Source: an uncultured Algibacter sp. (GTDB lineage: Bacteria > Bacteroidota > Bacteroidia > Flavobacteriales > Flavobacteriaceae). From it: 64,000 bases of DNA. Under the pieces are notes generated by a model that saw only the letters and a list, made by a program, of their open reading frames with translations, was not told the DNA's origin and did not search any database. Position 1 is the first letter of the stretch, and each line of letters begins with the position of its first letter. The DNA lies in assembly GCA_937958265.1 (NCBI GenBank), contig CALGNX010000002.1, positions 155,694-219,693 of the forward strand, in the 5' to 3' direction. This document shows, piece after piece, positions 9,482 to 17,820 of the stretch. The translations under genes and the position numbers were made by a program.

Positions 9482-10528
9482 TTAAAGAGACTCTCTATCA
9501 ATAAAGTTAAAAGGTACCTTAAAAGTGCCTTTCTTCTTGTTTAAAATCATTTCAGCTGTTGTTTCTCCCATTATTTTAAAATCTGTAGACATTACGGTAA
9601 TGCCTAGTAATTCTTTAAGAGGTGTATCGTTGTATGAAATAATCCCAATATCAGAACCTAGCTTGTGCCCATCTTCTCTAGCTTGTTTTACAAGGCTTAC
9701 AAGGTCAGATTCTTCAATCGTAATAAATAAATCACCTTGTTTTAAAATCATATCATCATAAATGTGATCTAAAACTTCAAAGTCTAAACAATTCTCTAAA
9801 CAAAACTTTTTAAAGCCATGTAGTATTCTTCTAGGATATGGATAAACAGTTTTTTTTGGGTATATAAGCATAATTTTTTTATACTTTTTTATTTTTTGTA
9901 ATCCCTCATTTAAAGCTGAATATATATCATTTTCAAAATCTTGATAAACTTCAATAATACCTCTGCGCATATTAGGTTTGCTGTTATCTAAAATAACAAG
10001 TTTTTCCTGTGGTATCTTAGATATGGCTTGTAATACGTTAGTTGTAAAACTAACATGTTTTAACCGCTCTGTTTTAAAGTGAGGCATGATTACAAAATAA
10101 TCATAAGAAGATTTGTTTTTTTCCAGTAAATTTAAAAATAAGCTCTCATCGCAATGGTAAATGTGTAAATCTGTATAAGAATTAACTCCAATTGCATCAA
10201 TAAAATGATTATAAGTTCTTAGTTTATGAGAACTTAGTTTATTAATTAAAAACAGGATATTTACTTTTGATATTAGTTTCGTTCTGCATATATAATAACC
10301 CTTTCCGCGAATGGAGGTAATAATATTGCGATCTTTTAAAACACTATATGCTTTTTCTACGGTATCTCTGGATAAATAAAATTCTTCACTAAATTTATTT
10401 ATTGAAGGTATTTTTTTATCCATAGTTAAATTTCCAACAGAAATATTATGAATAATGGAATCTATAATTTGCTGGTACTTTGGTATTCTAGATTCTTCAT
10501 CAATTTTTATGTGCTTTATCAAATCCAT
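9482..10528 (-). CDS. GntR-type transcriptional regulator with LacI-like sensor domain
   Basis: This is a 348-residue regulator. Residues 10-85 form a GntR winged helix (PKYQQIIDSIIHN, FYLSRDTVEKAYSVL, GKGYYI). Residues 90-348 resemble a periplasmic-binding-protein/LacI-type sugar sensor (VNILFLINKL, DIGIISYNDTPLKELLGI). This architecture is common for sugar regulators in Bacteroidota. The gene is divergent from rhaEW with a 542-base shared upstream region, so the likely effector is L-rhamnose or a rhamnose-derived intermediate. A candidate binding motif, AGTACAGGATAGTA, occurs before four nearby units but not obviously before this gene. The link between this protein and that motif is inference. 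Confidence 0.85.
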   Translation of the reverse strand: MDLIKHIKIDEESRIPKYQQIIDSIIHNISVGNLTMDKKIPSINKFSEEFYLSRDTVEKAYSVLKDRNIITSIRGKGYYICRTKLISKVNILFLINKLSSHKLRTYNHFIDAIGVNSYTDLHIYHCDESLFLNLLEKNKSSYDYFVIMPHFKTERLKHVSFTTNVLQAISKIPQEKLVILDNSKPNMRRGIIEVYQDFENDIYSALNEGLQKIKKYKKIMLIYPKKTVYPYPRRILHGFKKFCLENCLDFEVLDHIYDDMILKQGDLFITIEESDLVSLVKQAREDGHKLGSDIGIISYNDTPLKELLGITVMSTDFKIMGETTAEMILNKKKGTFKVPFNFIDRESL

Positions 10529-11070
10529 ACTTTAAAATAAAATTATCATTAGAGGGCTAAGTTTTTTTATTTTTGATAAAAGAAGTATTAGTCGTAAAGA
10601 TATCAATACTTTTCAAATAAAATGGGTAATATGTGTTAAGTTAGCATTTTTTTTTAAATATAATGAGTATTACTTAAAATAAATTACCATAAAGCCCAAT
10701 GGTCGTGTGTTTTGTTGCATTCAATAAATAAAATACGAGCTGTAAAATATATTTAAGTAATTACTTTTTTTTCTTTTATTAACAACCAAACATATAATTT
10801 ATTTATAATCTTTAGTTTCCATTATCCTGCTTTCGACAAAATAATTGTTCAATTTTTTAAAAAAATAAAAATTATTAATATTTCATTAAGCATGCGTTAA
10901 AATAAATTAATAGCTTTATTGTTAAGGGGTTGGAATTGATTACATTGTTAATTATAGTTTAGAGAAATAGATGTTTTAGTAGTTTATAAGTATAATTACG
11001 GTACAGTACAGGACACGATAGTTGTACTATAAATTTATATTTGATTTAATAAATATTTTTAACCAATACT
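10529..11070. other. Divergent intergenic region between regulator and rhaEW
   Basis: This 542-base, very AT-rich region separates two divergent genes. The half next to rhaEW contains the operator/promoter pair at 11005-11043. The half next to the regulator shows no recognisable motif beyond A/T runs. No coding frame is supported. Confidence 0.6.
11005..11043 (+). promoter_or_regulatory. Candidate regulon operator and promoter of rhaEW
   Basis: AGTACAGGACACGA (11005-11018) precedes a perfect -7 box TATATTTG (11036-11043) by 31 nt counted start to start. The ATG at 11071 is 27 bases further on. The motif also sits in a wider inverted repeat, AGTAC at 11005 and GTACT at 11023. This copy has the best -7 box of the four sites. 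Confidence 0.6.
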
Positions 11071-13176
11071 ATGAAGGAAACAACAAAAACTTTTAATTAC
11101 GTCGATTATTTATGGGACGATAAAAAGGCTGCGTCATTTGGCGATAATCAAGTGGATTTATTTTTATACCGCTCTAATATTCTTGGTGCAGATTTAAGAA
11201 TAACAAACTATGGTGGCGGAAATACAAGTTGTAGAACAATAGAAAAAGACCCGCTTACCAACGAGGATGTTGAGGTTATGTGGATAAAAGGATCAGGTGG
11301 AGACATTGGTACTTTAAACAGAGCGGGAATCGCAGGAATCTACACTAAAAGATTACGTGATTTAAAAAGCGTTTATGGCGGTTTAGAAGATGAGGATAGA
11401 ATGGTAGGACTTTTTAACCATTGTATTTATGATTTGGATAGTAAAGCACCATCAATCGATACACCTTTGCATGGTTTATTACCTTTTGCACATATCGATC
11501 ATTTACACCCAGACGCTTTAATAGCAGTAGCAGCAGCTAAAGATAGCGAACAAGTTACTAAAGAAATTTGGGGCGACACAATGGGTTGGGTGCCTTGGCA
11601 ACGCCCAGGGTTTGATTTAGGTCTTCAAATTGAAAAGTGTTTAGCAGATAACCCCGGAATTCGTGGCATTGTATTAGGCAGTCACGGTTTATTTACATGG
11701 GGAGACACATCTTATGATTGTTATATTAATAGTTTAGAAGTTATTGAAACAGCCTCTGAATATATTGAGAAAAAAATTAAAGAAAAAGGAAGTGTTTTTG
11801 GTGGACAGAAATTAGAGTCATTAGCTAAGCCTGAACGTTTGGAAAAAGCAGCACAAATAATGCCTTTATTAAGAGGTTTGTGTTCTTCTGAAAACAGAAT
11901 GATTGGTCATTTTTCTGATACTGATGTTGTTATGGAATTCATTAATAGCAACGATTTAGAAAGATTAGCTCCTATGGGAACATCTTGCCCTGATCATTTT
12001 TTAAGAACAAAAATTCAACCTTTAGTATTAAAATTAGATAAAAATGAAGATTTATCCGATTCAGAAGCCATACTAAAAAAGCTAGAACCTGCATTTGAGG
12101 CTTACAGAAAGGAATATGCAGATTATTATAACACGTGTAAAAAGGCTAATAGTCCTGCAATGCGCGATGCAAATCCTGTAATTATCATATATCCAGGTGT
12201 TGGTATGTTTAGTTTTGCGAAAAACAAGCAAACAACACGTGTTGCAAATGAGTTCTATACCAATGCAATTAATGTAATGCGTGGTGCGGAGGCGATTACA
12301 GCATATACATCATTACCAAGGCAAGAAGCTTTTGATATTGAGTACTGGCTATTAGAGGAAGCTAAACTTTCTAGAATGCCAAAAGAACAACCATTATCGC
12401 GTAAAGTAGCTTTTGTTACCGGTGCAGGTGGTGGCATTGGTAAAGCTATAGCAGATAAATTAGCTGCCGAAGGTGCTAATGTTGTTTTAACCGATATCAA
12501 TGAAGACAGCTTAAAGGAAGCACACGCTACTTATAAGCGCGATGTTTCAACTTACGCAATATGCGATGTTACCAGTACGGATTCTATTGCAACAGCTTAC
12601 AAAAAAGCTTGTATTGAATTTGGAGGTGTTGATATTGTAGTTCATAGTGCAGGATTAGCAATTTCTAAACCACTATTGGATACTACAGATAAAGATTGGA
12701 ATATATTGCAAAGCATTTTGGTTAAAGGCCAGTTTGATTTAGCAAAACAATTCTCTGCAATTACAAAACAACAAGGCTTAGGTGGAGATTACATTGCCAT
12801 TGCAAGTAAAAATGGTTTAGTAGCAGGTCCAAACAACGTAGCATATGGTACAGCAAAAGCTGCACAGCAACACATGGTGCGCTTATTGGCTGCTGAATTA
12901 GCACAAGATAAAGTGAGGGTAAATACAGTAAATCCAGATGGTGTTATTGTAGGTAGTAAAATATGGGAAGGCGCTTGGGCAGAAGGTCGTGCAAAAGCTA
13001 ACGGAATTACCGTAGAAGAATTACCAGCGTTTTATGCTAAAAGAAACTTGTTAAATGAAATTATTACTCCAAACGATATCGCAAATGGTGTATTCTCTTT
13101 AGTGGGAATACTAGATAAATCTACAGGAAACATAATTAATGTTGATGGTGGTATGGCAAATGCATTTGTAAGATAG
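11071..13176 (+). CDS. rhaEW: Bifunctional L-rhamnulose-1-phosphate aldolase / L-lactaldehyde dehydrogenase
   Basis: This is a 701-residue fusion. Residues 1 to about 410 are a class II aldolase (GGGNTSCR near 50, HGLLPFAHIDHLHPDA with zinc-binding histidines near 145, GSHGLFTWG near 210). Residues about 425-701 are a short-chain dehydrogenase with the cofactor loop TGAGGGIG and an active-site YGTAK (YxxxK). The aldolase splits rhamnulose-1-phosphate into dihydroxyacetone phosphate and L-lactaldehyde; the dehydrogenase is expected to oxidise the aldehyde to L-lactate. The fusion is known in rhamnose pathways outside enterobacteria. It heads the rhaEW-rhaI-rhaB cluster and has its own candidate promoter at 11005-11043. 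The lactate dehydrogenase gene downstream fits the predicted product. Confidence 0.93.
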   Translation: MKETTKTFNYVDYLWDDKKAASFGDNQVDLFLYRSNILGADLRITNYGGGNTSCRTIEKDPLTNEDVEVMWIKGSGGDIGTLNRAGIAGIYTKRLRDLKSVYGGLEDEDRMVGLFNHCIYDLDSKAPSIDTPLHGLLPFAHIDHLHPDALIAVAAAKDSEQVTKEIWGDTMGWVPWQRPGFDLGLQIEKCLADNPGIRGIVLGSHGLFTWGDTSYDCYINSLEVIETASEYIEKKIKEKGSVFGGQKLESLAKPERLEKAAQIMPLLRGLCSSENRMIGHFSDTDVVMEFINSNDLERLAPMGTSCPDHFLRTKIQPLVLKLDKNEDLSDSEAILKKLEPAFEAYRKEYADYYNTCKKANSPAMRDANPVIIIYPGVGMFSFAKNKQTTRVANEFYTNAINVMRGAEAITAYTSLPRQEAFDIEYWLLEEAKLSRMPKEQPLSRKVAFVTGAGGGIGKAIADKLAAEGANVVLTDINEDSLKEAHATYKRDVSTYAICDVTSTDSIATAYKKACIEFGGVDIVVHSAGLAISKPLLDTTDKDWNILQSILVKGQFDLAKQFSAITKQQGLGGDYIAIASKNGLVAGPNNVAYGTAKAAQQHMVRLLAAELAQDKVRVNTVNPDGVIVGSKIWEGAWAEGRAKANGITVEELPAFYAKRNLLNEIITPNDIANGVFSLVGILDKSTGNIINVDGGMANAFVR

Positions 13177-13214
13177 AAAAGTAGAAATATTTCAATAATT
13201 GTTTAATAAGAAAC

Positions 13215-13264
13215 CTTCCATGACTTCTGTAATGAAGTTGTGGAAGCTTCTTTTTAAAAAGAAG
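13215..13264 (+). promoter_or_regulatory. Two tandem stem-loops between rhaEW and rhaI
   Basis: The first hairpin (13215-13246) pairs CTTCCATGACTTC with GAAGTTGTGGAAG around the loop TGTAAT. In RNA this is 13 continuous pairs if two G-U pairs are allowed. The second (13247-13264) is the perfect 18-base palindrome CTTCTTTTTAAAAAGAAG. Only 8 bases separate it from the rhaI ATG. There is no U-run after the first stem, so it is not a classic terminator; mRNA processing or translational control are possible roles. Confidence 0.5.
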
Positions 13265-13272
13265 TGTGAGAC

Positions 13273-14553
13273 ATGAAAATACAAAAAGAACAGATATTAG
13301 ATTACAATAAAAAAGGTTTAGAAAATCACAATAATAATTTTGAATTTTTAGCAGATAAATTAAGCAAAAACGGGCATGATGTACCAACTATAGTGTCTAA
13401 ATTAGCGAAATTTCAGGTCGCAATTCCAAGTTGGGCTTTAGGCGCTGGAGGTACTCGTTTTGGACGTTTTTCTTTTTATGGAGAGCCTTCAAATTTAGAG
13501 CAAAAGTTAGATGATGTTGGTGTTTTACATAGCTTAACACAAACTGCCGGAGCTGTATCTTTACATATCCCTTGGGATATCCCTTCTGATTATAGTGCTA
13601 TTAAAGAACAGGCAGACAGTTTAAATATAAAATTTGATTCTGTAAACTCGAATACGTTTCAAGACCAAAAAGATGCTAAGGAGACTTATAAATACGGTTC
13701 TTTAAGTAACATAAACAAGGCGGTAAGAGATCAAGCCATACAACATAATTTAGATGTTATAAATATTGGAAATAAATTAGGATCTAAAAGTTTAACCGTT
13801 TGGTTGGCAGACGGGTCTTGCTTTCCGGGGCAGAATAATTTCCAAACAGCATTTCAAAATACACAAGATAGCTTAATAGATATTTATAAGGGAATTCCGG
13901 ATGATTGGAAACTACTTATCGAGTACAAGCCTTACGAGCCAAATTTTTACAGTACTGTAATTCAAGATTGGGGTGCTTCTTTAATGTTAGCTAATGGCTG
14001 TGGAGATAAAGCGTTTACTTTAGTTGATTTAGGTCACCATTTACCAAATAGTAATATTGAACAAATTGTTTCCATTTTACAATTAAAAGGTAAACTAGGT
14101 GGTTTTCATTTTAATGATAGTAAATATGGGGATGATGATTTAACCGTTGGGAGTATAAAACCTTACGCTTTATTCCTTATTTTCAATGAGTTGGTTTATG
14201 GCATGGAAAACAATCCTCAGAATCCAGACTTAGCTTGGATGATTGATGCGAGCCATAACGTTAAAGATCCATTAGAAGATTTAATACAATCGCTTGAAGC
14301 TATACAAGAAGCCTATGCTAAAGCTTTATTAATTGATCAAGCTGAACTGAAGGCGGCTCAAGCAAATAATGATGTTGTAAAATGTCAAGAAATTTTGCAG
14401 GAGGCTTACAGAACAGATGTGAGACCATTAATTGAAAAAGCACGTTTAAATAGTGGTGGTGTTATAAGCCCAATAAATGCATACAGAAATTTAGGTGTTA
14501 GAGATGCGCTTATCAAAGAAAGAGGTAAAAATACAGTAGCCACAGGACTTTAA
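13273..14553 (+). CDS. rhaI: L-rhamnose isomerase
   Basis: This 426-residue enzyme of the xylose-isomerase-like TIM-barrel superfamily matches the length of the Pseudomonas stutzeri-type L-rhamnose isomerase, and it interconverts L-rhamnose and L-rhamnulose. Metal-binding positions are visible in order: Glu in LLIEYKPYEPNF, Asp/His in LVDLGHHLPN, His/Asp in GGFHFNDSKYGDDD, and Asp in MIDASHN. WALGAGGTRFGRF near residue 55 is a family hallmark. It lies 96 bases after rhaEW and 9 bases before rhaB, and the three form a metabolic operon. The ATG at 13273 sits directly after the palindrome at 13247-13264. Confidence 0.93.
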   Translation: MKIQKEQILDYNKKGLENHNNNFEFLADKLSKNGHDVPTIVSKLAKFQVAIPSWALGAGGTRFGRFSFYGEPSNLEQKLDDVGVLHSLTQTAGAVSLHIPWDIPSDYSAIKEQADSLNIKFDSVNSNTFQDQKDAKETYKYGSLSNINKAVRDQAIQHNLDVINIGNKLGSKSLTVWLADGSCFPGQNNFQTAFQNTQDSLIDIYKGIPDDWKLLIEYKPYEPNFYSTVIQDWGASLMLANGCGDKAFTLVDLGHHLPNSNIEQIVSILQLKGKLGGFHFNDSKYGDDDLTVGSIKPYALFLIFNELVYGMENNPQNPDLAWMIDASHNVKDPLEDLIQSLEAIQEAYAKALLIDQAELKAAQANNDVVKCQEILQEAYRTDVRPLIEKARLNSGGVISPINAYRNLGVRDALIKERGKNTVATGL

Positions 14554-14562
14554 TTTTTTAAC

Positions 14563-15936
14563 ATGAAAAAAGTTACCGCAGTTTTCGATATAGGAAAAAC
14601 AAATAAGAAGTTTTTCCTATTCGATAAAGATTTTAAAGAAGTACATAAAGAGTATATTTCTTTTGATGAAATTGAGGATGAAAATGGACATCCAACAGAA
14701 AATCTTGATGCATTACAGAAATGGTTAAAAAAAGTTTTTAATCGTATTCTTAAGGCTAAAGAGTTTAATGTAAAGGCCATCAATTTTTCAACTTATGGGG
14801 CTAGCTTTGTTCATATTGGGGAAGATGGTAAACCATTAACACCACTTTATAACTACACCAAACCATTACCCAAGCACATTGTTAATCAGTTTTTCGAAAA
14901 ACATGGTCCCAGATCGGCGTTTTTAAAAAACACAGGATGTGCAGATTTAAGTATGTTAAACTCAGGTTTGCAGTTATATTGGTTAAAACAGGAGAGGCCA
15001 GAGATATTTAAAAAAATTAAATATTCTCTGCATTTACCACAATATTTAAGTTATGTTTTTACTGGTGTTCCGCTAAGTGAGTACACCAGTATTGGCTGCC
15101 ATACTGCTTTATGGGATTATGATAAAAAAGACTACCATAGTTGGGTTTACAACGAGGAAATCGATAAAATATTACCGCCAATAGTTTCAACAGAAACAAG
15201 TATTAATATGAATTACAATGGTAATCGTATTAAAATAGGTGTTGGTATTCACGATAGTTCTGCGGCTTTATTACCTTACGTAAGAAGTATCAGGAAAAAA
15301 TTTATACTCATATCAACAGGAACTTGGAGTATTGCTTTTAATCCATTCACAGAAAAGCCCATTTCAGAAGATACAGAAGATAAGGACGCTATTAATTATA
15401 TGCGTATAAACGGAAAACCAGTTAAGGCTTCAAGACTATTCTTAGGTAATGAATATAAAGTTCAAGTAGCAAAATTGAACGAACATTTTGGTGTAGATGA
15501 AGACTACCACCGAAATGTAAAATTCGACTACGATACGTATCTCGAAATTAATAAAGATTTTGAGTATTTTTATAATTGGGAAGGTATTGAGGATGTTGAT
15601 ATGCCTAAACAAACAAAAATAGGATATGATAAATACGAGCATGCGTACCATCAATTAATGACAGAGCTTGTGTTACTTCAAATAAAGTGTATTAATAAAG
15701 CCATAGGGAACGATACCATTTCAAGATTATATGTCGATGGTGGTTTTAGTGATAATGATTTATACATTAAACTATTATCACATTACTTTAGAGGTAAAAA
15801 ATTAAGAACAACCAATGCATCCTTAGGTTCTGCTTTAGGAGCAGCAATTTCAATATCAGATTCAAAACTTAACTCTAAATTCTTAAAACGGAATTATGCA
15901 CTTAAAAAACACGTTCCTTTTATTATTAGCGGATAG
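14563..15936 (+). CDS. rhaB: L-rhamnulokinase (FGGY family)
   Basis: This is a 457-residue FGGY carbohydrate kinase. The first phosphate-binding motif is DIGKTNKKFFLFD near residue 9, GIHDSSAALLPY marks the second domain, and STGTWSI and YVDGGFSDND supply the ATP-binding and hinge region. It should phosphorylate L-rhamnulose at C1 for the aldolase RhaEW. The family alone does not fix the sugar; the specificity call comes from the position directly after rhaI. It starts 9 bases after rhaI. No terminator is evident downstream. Confidence 0.88.
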   Translation: MKKVTAVFDIGKTNKKFFLFDKDFKEVHKEYISFDEIEDENGHPTENLDALQKWLKKVFNRILKAKEFNVKAINFSTYGASFVHIGEDGKPLTPLYNYTKPLPKHIVNQFFEKHGPRSAFLKNTGCADLSMLNSGLQLYWLKQERPEIFKKIKYSLHLPQYLSYVFTGVPLSEYTSIGCHTALWDYDKKDYHSWVYNEEIDKILPPIVSTETSINMNYNGNRIKIGVGIHDSSAALLPYVRSIRKKFILISTGTWSIAFNPFTEKPISEDTEDKDAINYMRINGKPVKASRLFLGNEYKVQVAKLNEHFGVDEDYHRNVKFDYDTYLEINKDFEYFYNWEGIEDVDMPKQTKIGYDKYEHAYHQLMTELVLLQIKCINKAIGNDTISRLYVDGGFSDNDLYIKLLSHYFRGKKLRTTNASLGSALGAAISISDSKLNSKFLKRNYALKKHVPFIISG

Positions 15937-16240
15937 TTTTTAATATTTGTAAAATATAGATATAATATTTATTGCAAAAAGTAAACCTAAATAGGATATC
16001 TTTTATTGGGTATGAGAGTTATTTTAGTCAAAAATGATAATTTACCAATAGTATAAAAAACATTCTATGCGCTACTAATTAAAAATAGATATGTAGCTAT
16101 TTTTACTAGAATTGGCGGCAAATTTTTAGTAAACTAAAACAAGTAAGGTTTGTATTAAAATCTAGTGTTTTATATGTGTAGAACTTTAGTAAAGACTATG
16201 CGTAATTAAGAAAAAAAATTTTTATTAAAGAAAAATAATT
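15937..16240. other. Intergenic region between rhaB and lldD
   Basis: A 304-base AT-rich gap with no open frame, no clear hairpin and no AGTACAGGATA motif. A promoter for lldD may lie here but I cannot point to it. Confidence 0.4.
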
Positions 16241-17389
16241 ATGGAAATAAAAATTGATACACGTTATCCGTCCATAGACGATTTACGAACAAGAGCACAA
16301 CAAAAAATACCTAAATTTGCTTTTGAGTATTTAGATGGAGGTTGTAATGAAGATGTAAATTTGCATAGAAATACATCGGAACTAAGAGAGGTTCAATTAA
16401 AGCCAAATTACTTAAGAGATCACCACGGCTCTTCACTTAAAACAAAATTATTTGGTGTAGAGTATGATGCGCCTTTTGGTATTTCGCCCGTAGGCTTACA
16501 AGGTTTAATGTGGCCTAATTCACCAGAAATACTAGCAAAGGCAGCCTTCGACCATAATGTGCCTTTTATACTTAGTACAGTTACAACAACCAGTATTGAG
16601 CGTGCTGCAGAAATAACAGAAGGTAAATCCTGGTTTCAGTTATATCATCCAACAGAAAACAGACTCCGAGACGATATTATAAAACGAGCTGAAGCTGCGG
16701 AATGTCCTGTATTAGTTATTCTTTGCGACGTGCCAACATTTGGGTTCAGACCACGTGATGTTAGAAATGGATTAGCTATGCCGCCAAAGCTTAATCTTAG
16801 TAATGTCTTACAAGTATTTGGCAGGCCACATTGGGGGTTACAAACATTAAAACACGGCATTCCTGCCTTTAAGGTTTTGGAGCCTTACATGCCAAAGGGA
16901 CTCGATTTAAATCAACTTGGTAAATTCATGAATGATACTTTTAGTGGTAGATTGAATGAAGAAAAAATAAAGCCTATTCGCGATATGTGGAAGGGCAAAT
17001 TGGTACTTAAAGGTGTAGCTTCAGATTATGATGCGGAAGAGGCTATTCGTTTAGGAATTGATGGTATTATTGTTTCTAATCATGGTGGACGCCAATTAGA
17101 TGCAGGCCAATCCTCAATAAAACCATTAGCTACTATTGCTGAAAAATATGGCGATCAAATTGAAGTTATGATGGATAGTGGAGTGCGCTCTGGACCAGAT
17201 GTAGCAAGGGCAATGGCTAGTGGAGCAAAATTTACTTTTATGGGGCGCTCTTTTATGTATGGTGTTTCTGCTTTAGGTAAAAATGGTGGCAATCATACAA
17301 TCTCTTTGCTAAAAACAGAATTACAACAGGTAATGGAGCAATTAAATTGCGAAAAAACATCAGATTTTAAAAACCATTTAATACGATAA
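16241..17389 (+). CDS. lldD: FMN-dependent L-lactate dehydrogenase (alpha-hydroxy-acid oxidase family)
   Basis: This 382-residue protein belongs to the FMN-dependent alpha-hydroxy-acid dehydrogenase family. The active-site block SNHGGRQLDAGQSS (near residue 280) holds the catalytic His and the substrate-binding Arg. ISPVGLQGLMWP and WFQLYHP line the FMN site, and VMMDSGVRSGPDV binds phosphate. It should oxidise L-lactate to pyruvate and pass electrons to the quinone pool. Its position fits the lactate produced by RhaEW, which completes the route from rhamnose to central metabolism. It is 304 bases from rhaB and is followed by a good terminator at 17662-17694. Confidence 0.88.
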   Translation: MEIKIDTRYPSIDDLRTRAQQKIPKFAFEYLDGGCNEDVNLHRNTSELREVQLKPNYLRDHHGSSLKTKLFGVEYDAPFGISPVGLQGLMWPNSPEILAKAAFDHNVPFILSTVTTTSIERAAEITEGKSWFQLYHPTENRLRDDIIKRAEAAECPVLVILCDVPTFGFRPRDVRNGLAMPPKLNLSNVLQVFGRPHWGLQTLKHGIPAFKVLEPYMPKGLDLNQLGKFMNDTFSGRLNEEKIKPIRDMWKGKLVLKGVASDYDAEEAIRLGIDGIIVSNHGGRQLDAGQSSIKPLATIAEKYGDQIEVMMDSGVRSGPDVARAMASGAKFTFMGRSFMYGVSALGKNGGNHTISLLKTELQQVMEQLNCEKTSDFKNHLIR

Positions 17390-17661
17390 TTTCTTTTTAT
17401 TGCAGTTAATTAGCGGTAAAAGAGAATTGTTATATCTAATTAAAGTACATTAACAATAATAACTACATTTAAATTAACTATCTCAGGATTTATTAAATTA
17501 AGACTTGAAATAGTTAATTTATCTATAAAATATGTATTGAAGTTATAGTTTTTAAAATACAAATTTGTGGCGTTGGCGCACAGTTTTACTTTATAATAAA
17601 ATGCAATTTTGTAATAAGTTTGTTACTTAATTTACAATTAAGTAATTATAAAAATACTACT

Positions 17662-17694
17662 AAAACTCATCTATAGCTAATAGTTGAGTTTTTT
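17662..17694 (+). terminator. Rho-independent terminator after lldD
   Basis: AAAACTCA then CTAT pair with ATAG and TGAGTTTT around AGCTA, and a T-rich tail follows. It closes the rhaEW-rhaI-rhaB-lldD stretch just before the transporter promoter. Confidence 0.75.
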
Positions 17695-17717
17695 ATTGTT
17701 AACCAGTAAAACCATAT

Positions 17718-17756
17718 AGTACAGGATACAATTACATTTATATCGATATATTTTCG
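17718..17756 (+). promoter_or_regulatory. Candidate regulon operator and promoter of the transporter
   Basis: AGTACAGGATACAA (17718-17731) lies 31 nt, start to start, before TATTTTCG (17749-17756), which differs from TAnnTTTG at one position. It sits between a terminator and the transporter start, so it is the obvious control region for that unit. Confidence 0.6.
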
Positions 17757-17820
17757 TTGAAACAATATAAAACTATACTAACTATAAATTTTAAAGCTTA
17801 AAACTAACTAAACTATAATT

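Larger units (their letters stand above)
17390..17820. other. Intergenic region with terminator and promoter
   Basis: This 431-base gap holds no gene. It contains the terminator at 17662-17694 and the operator/promoter pair at 17718-17756, listed separately, which make the transporter an independent transcription unit. Confidence 0.6.
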
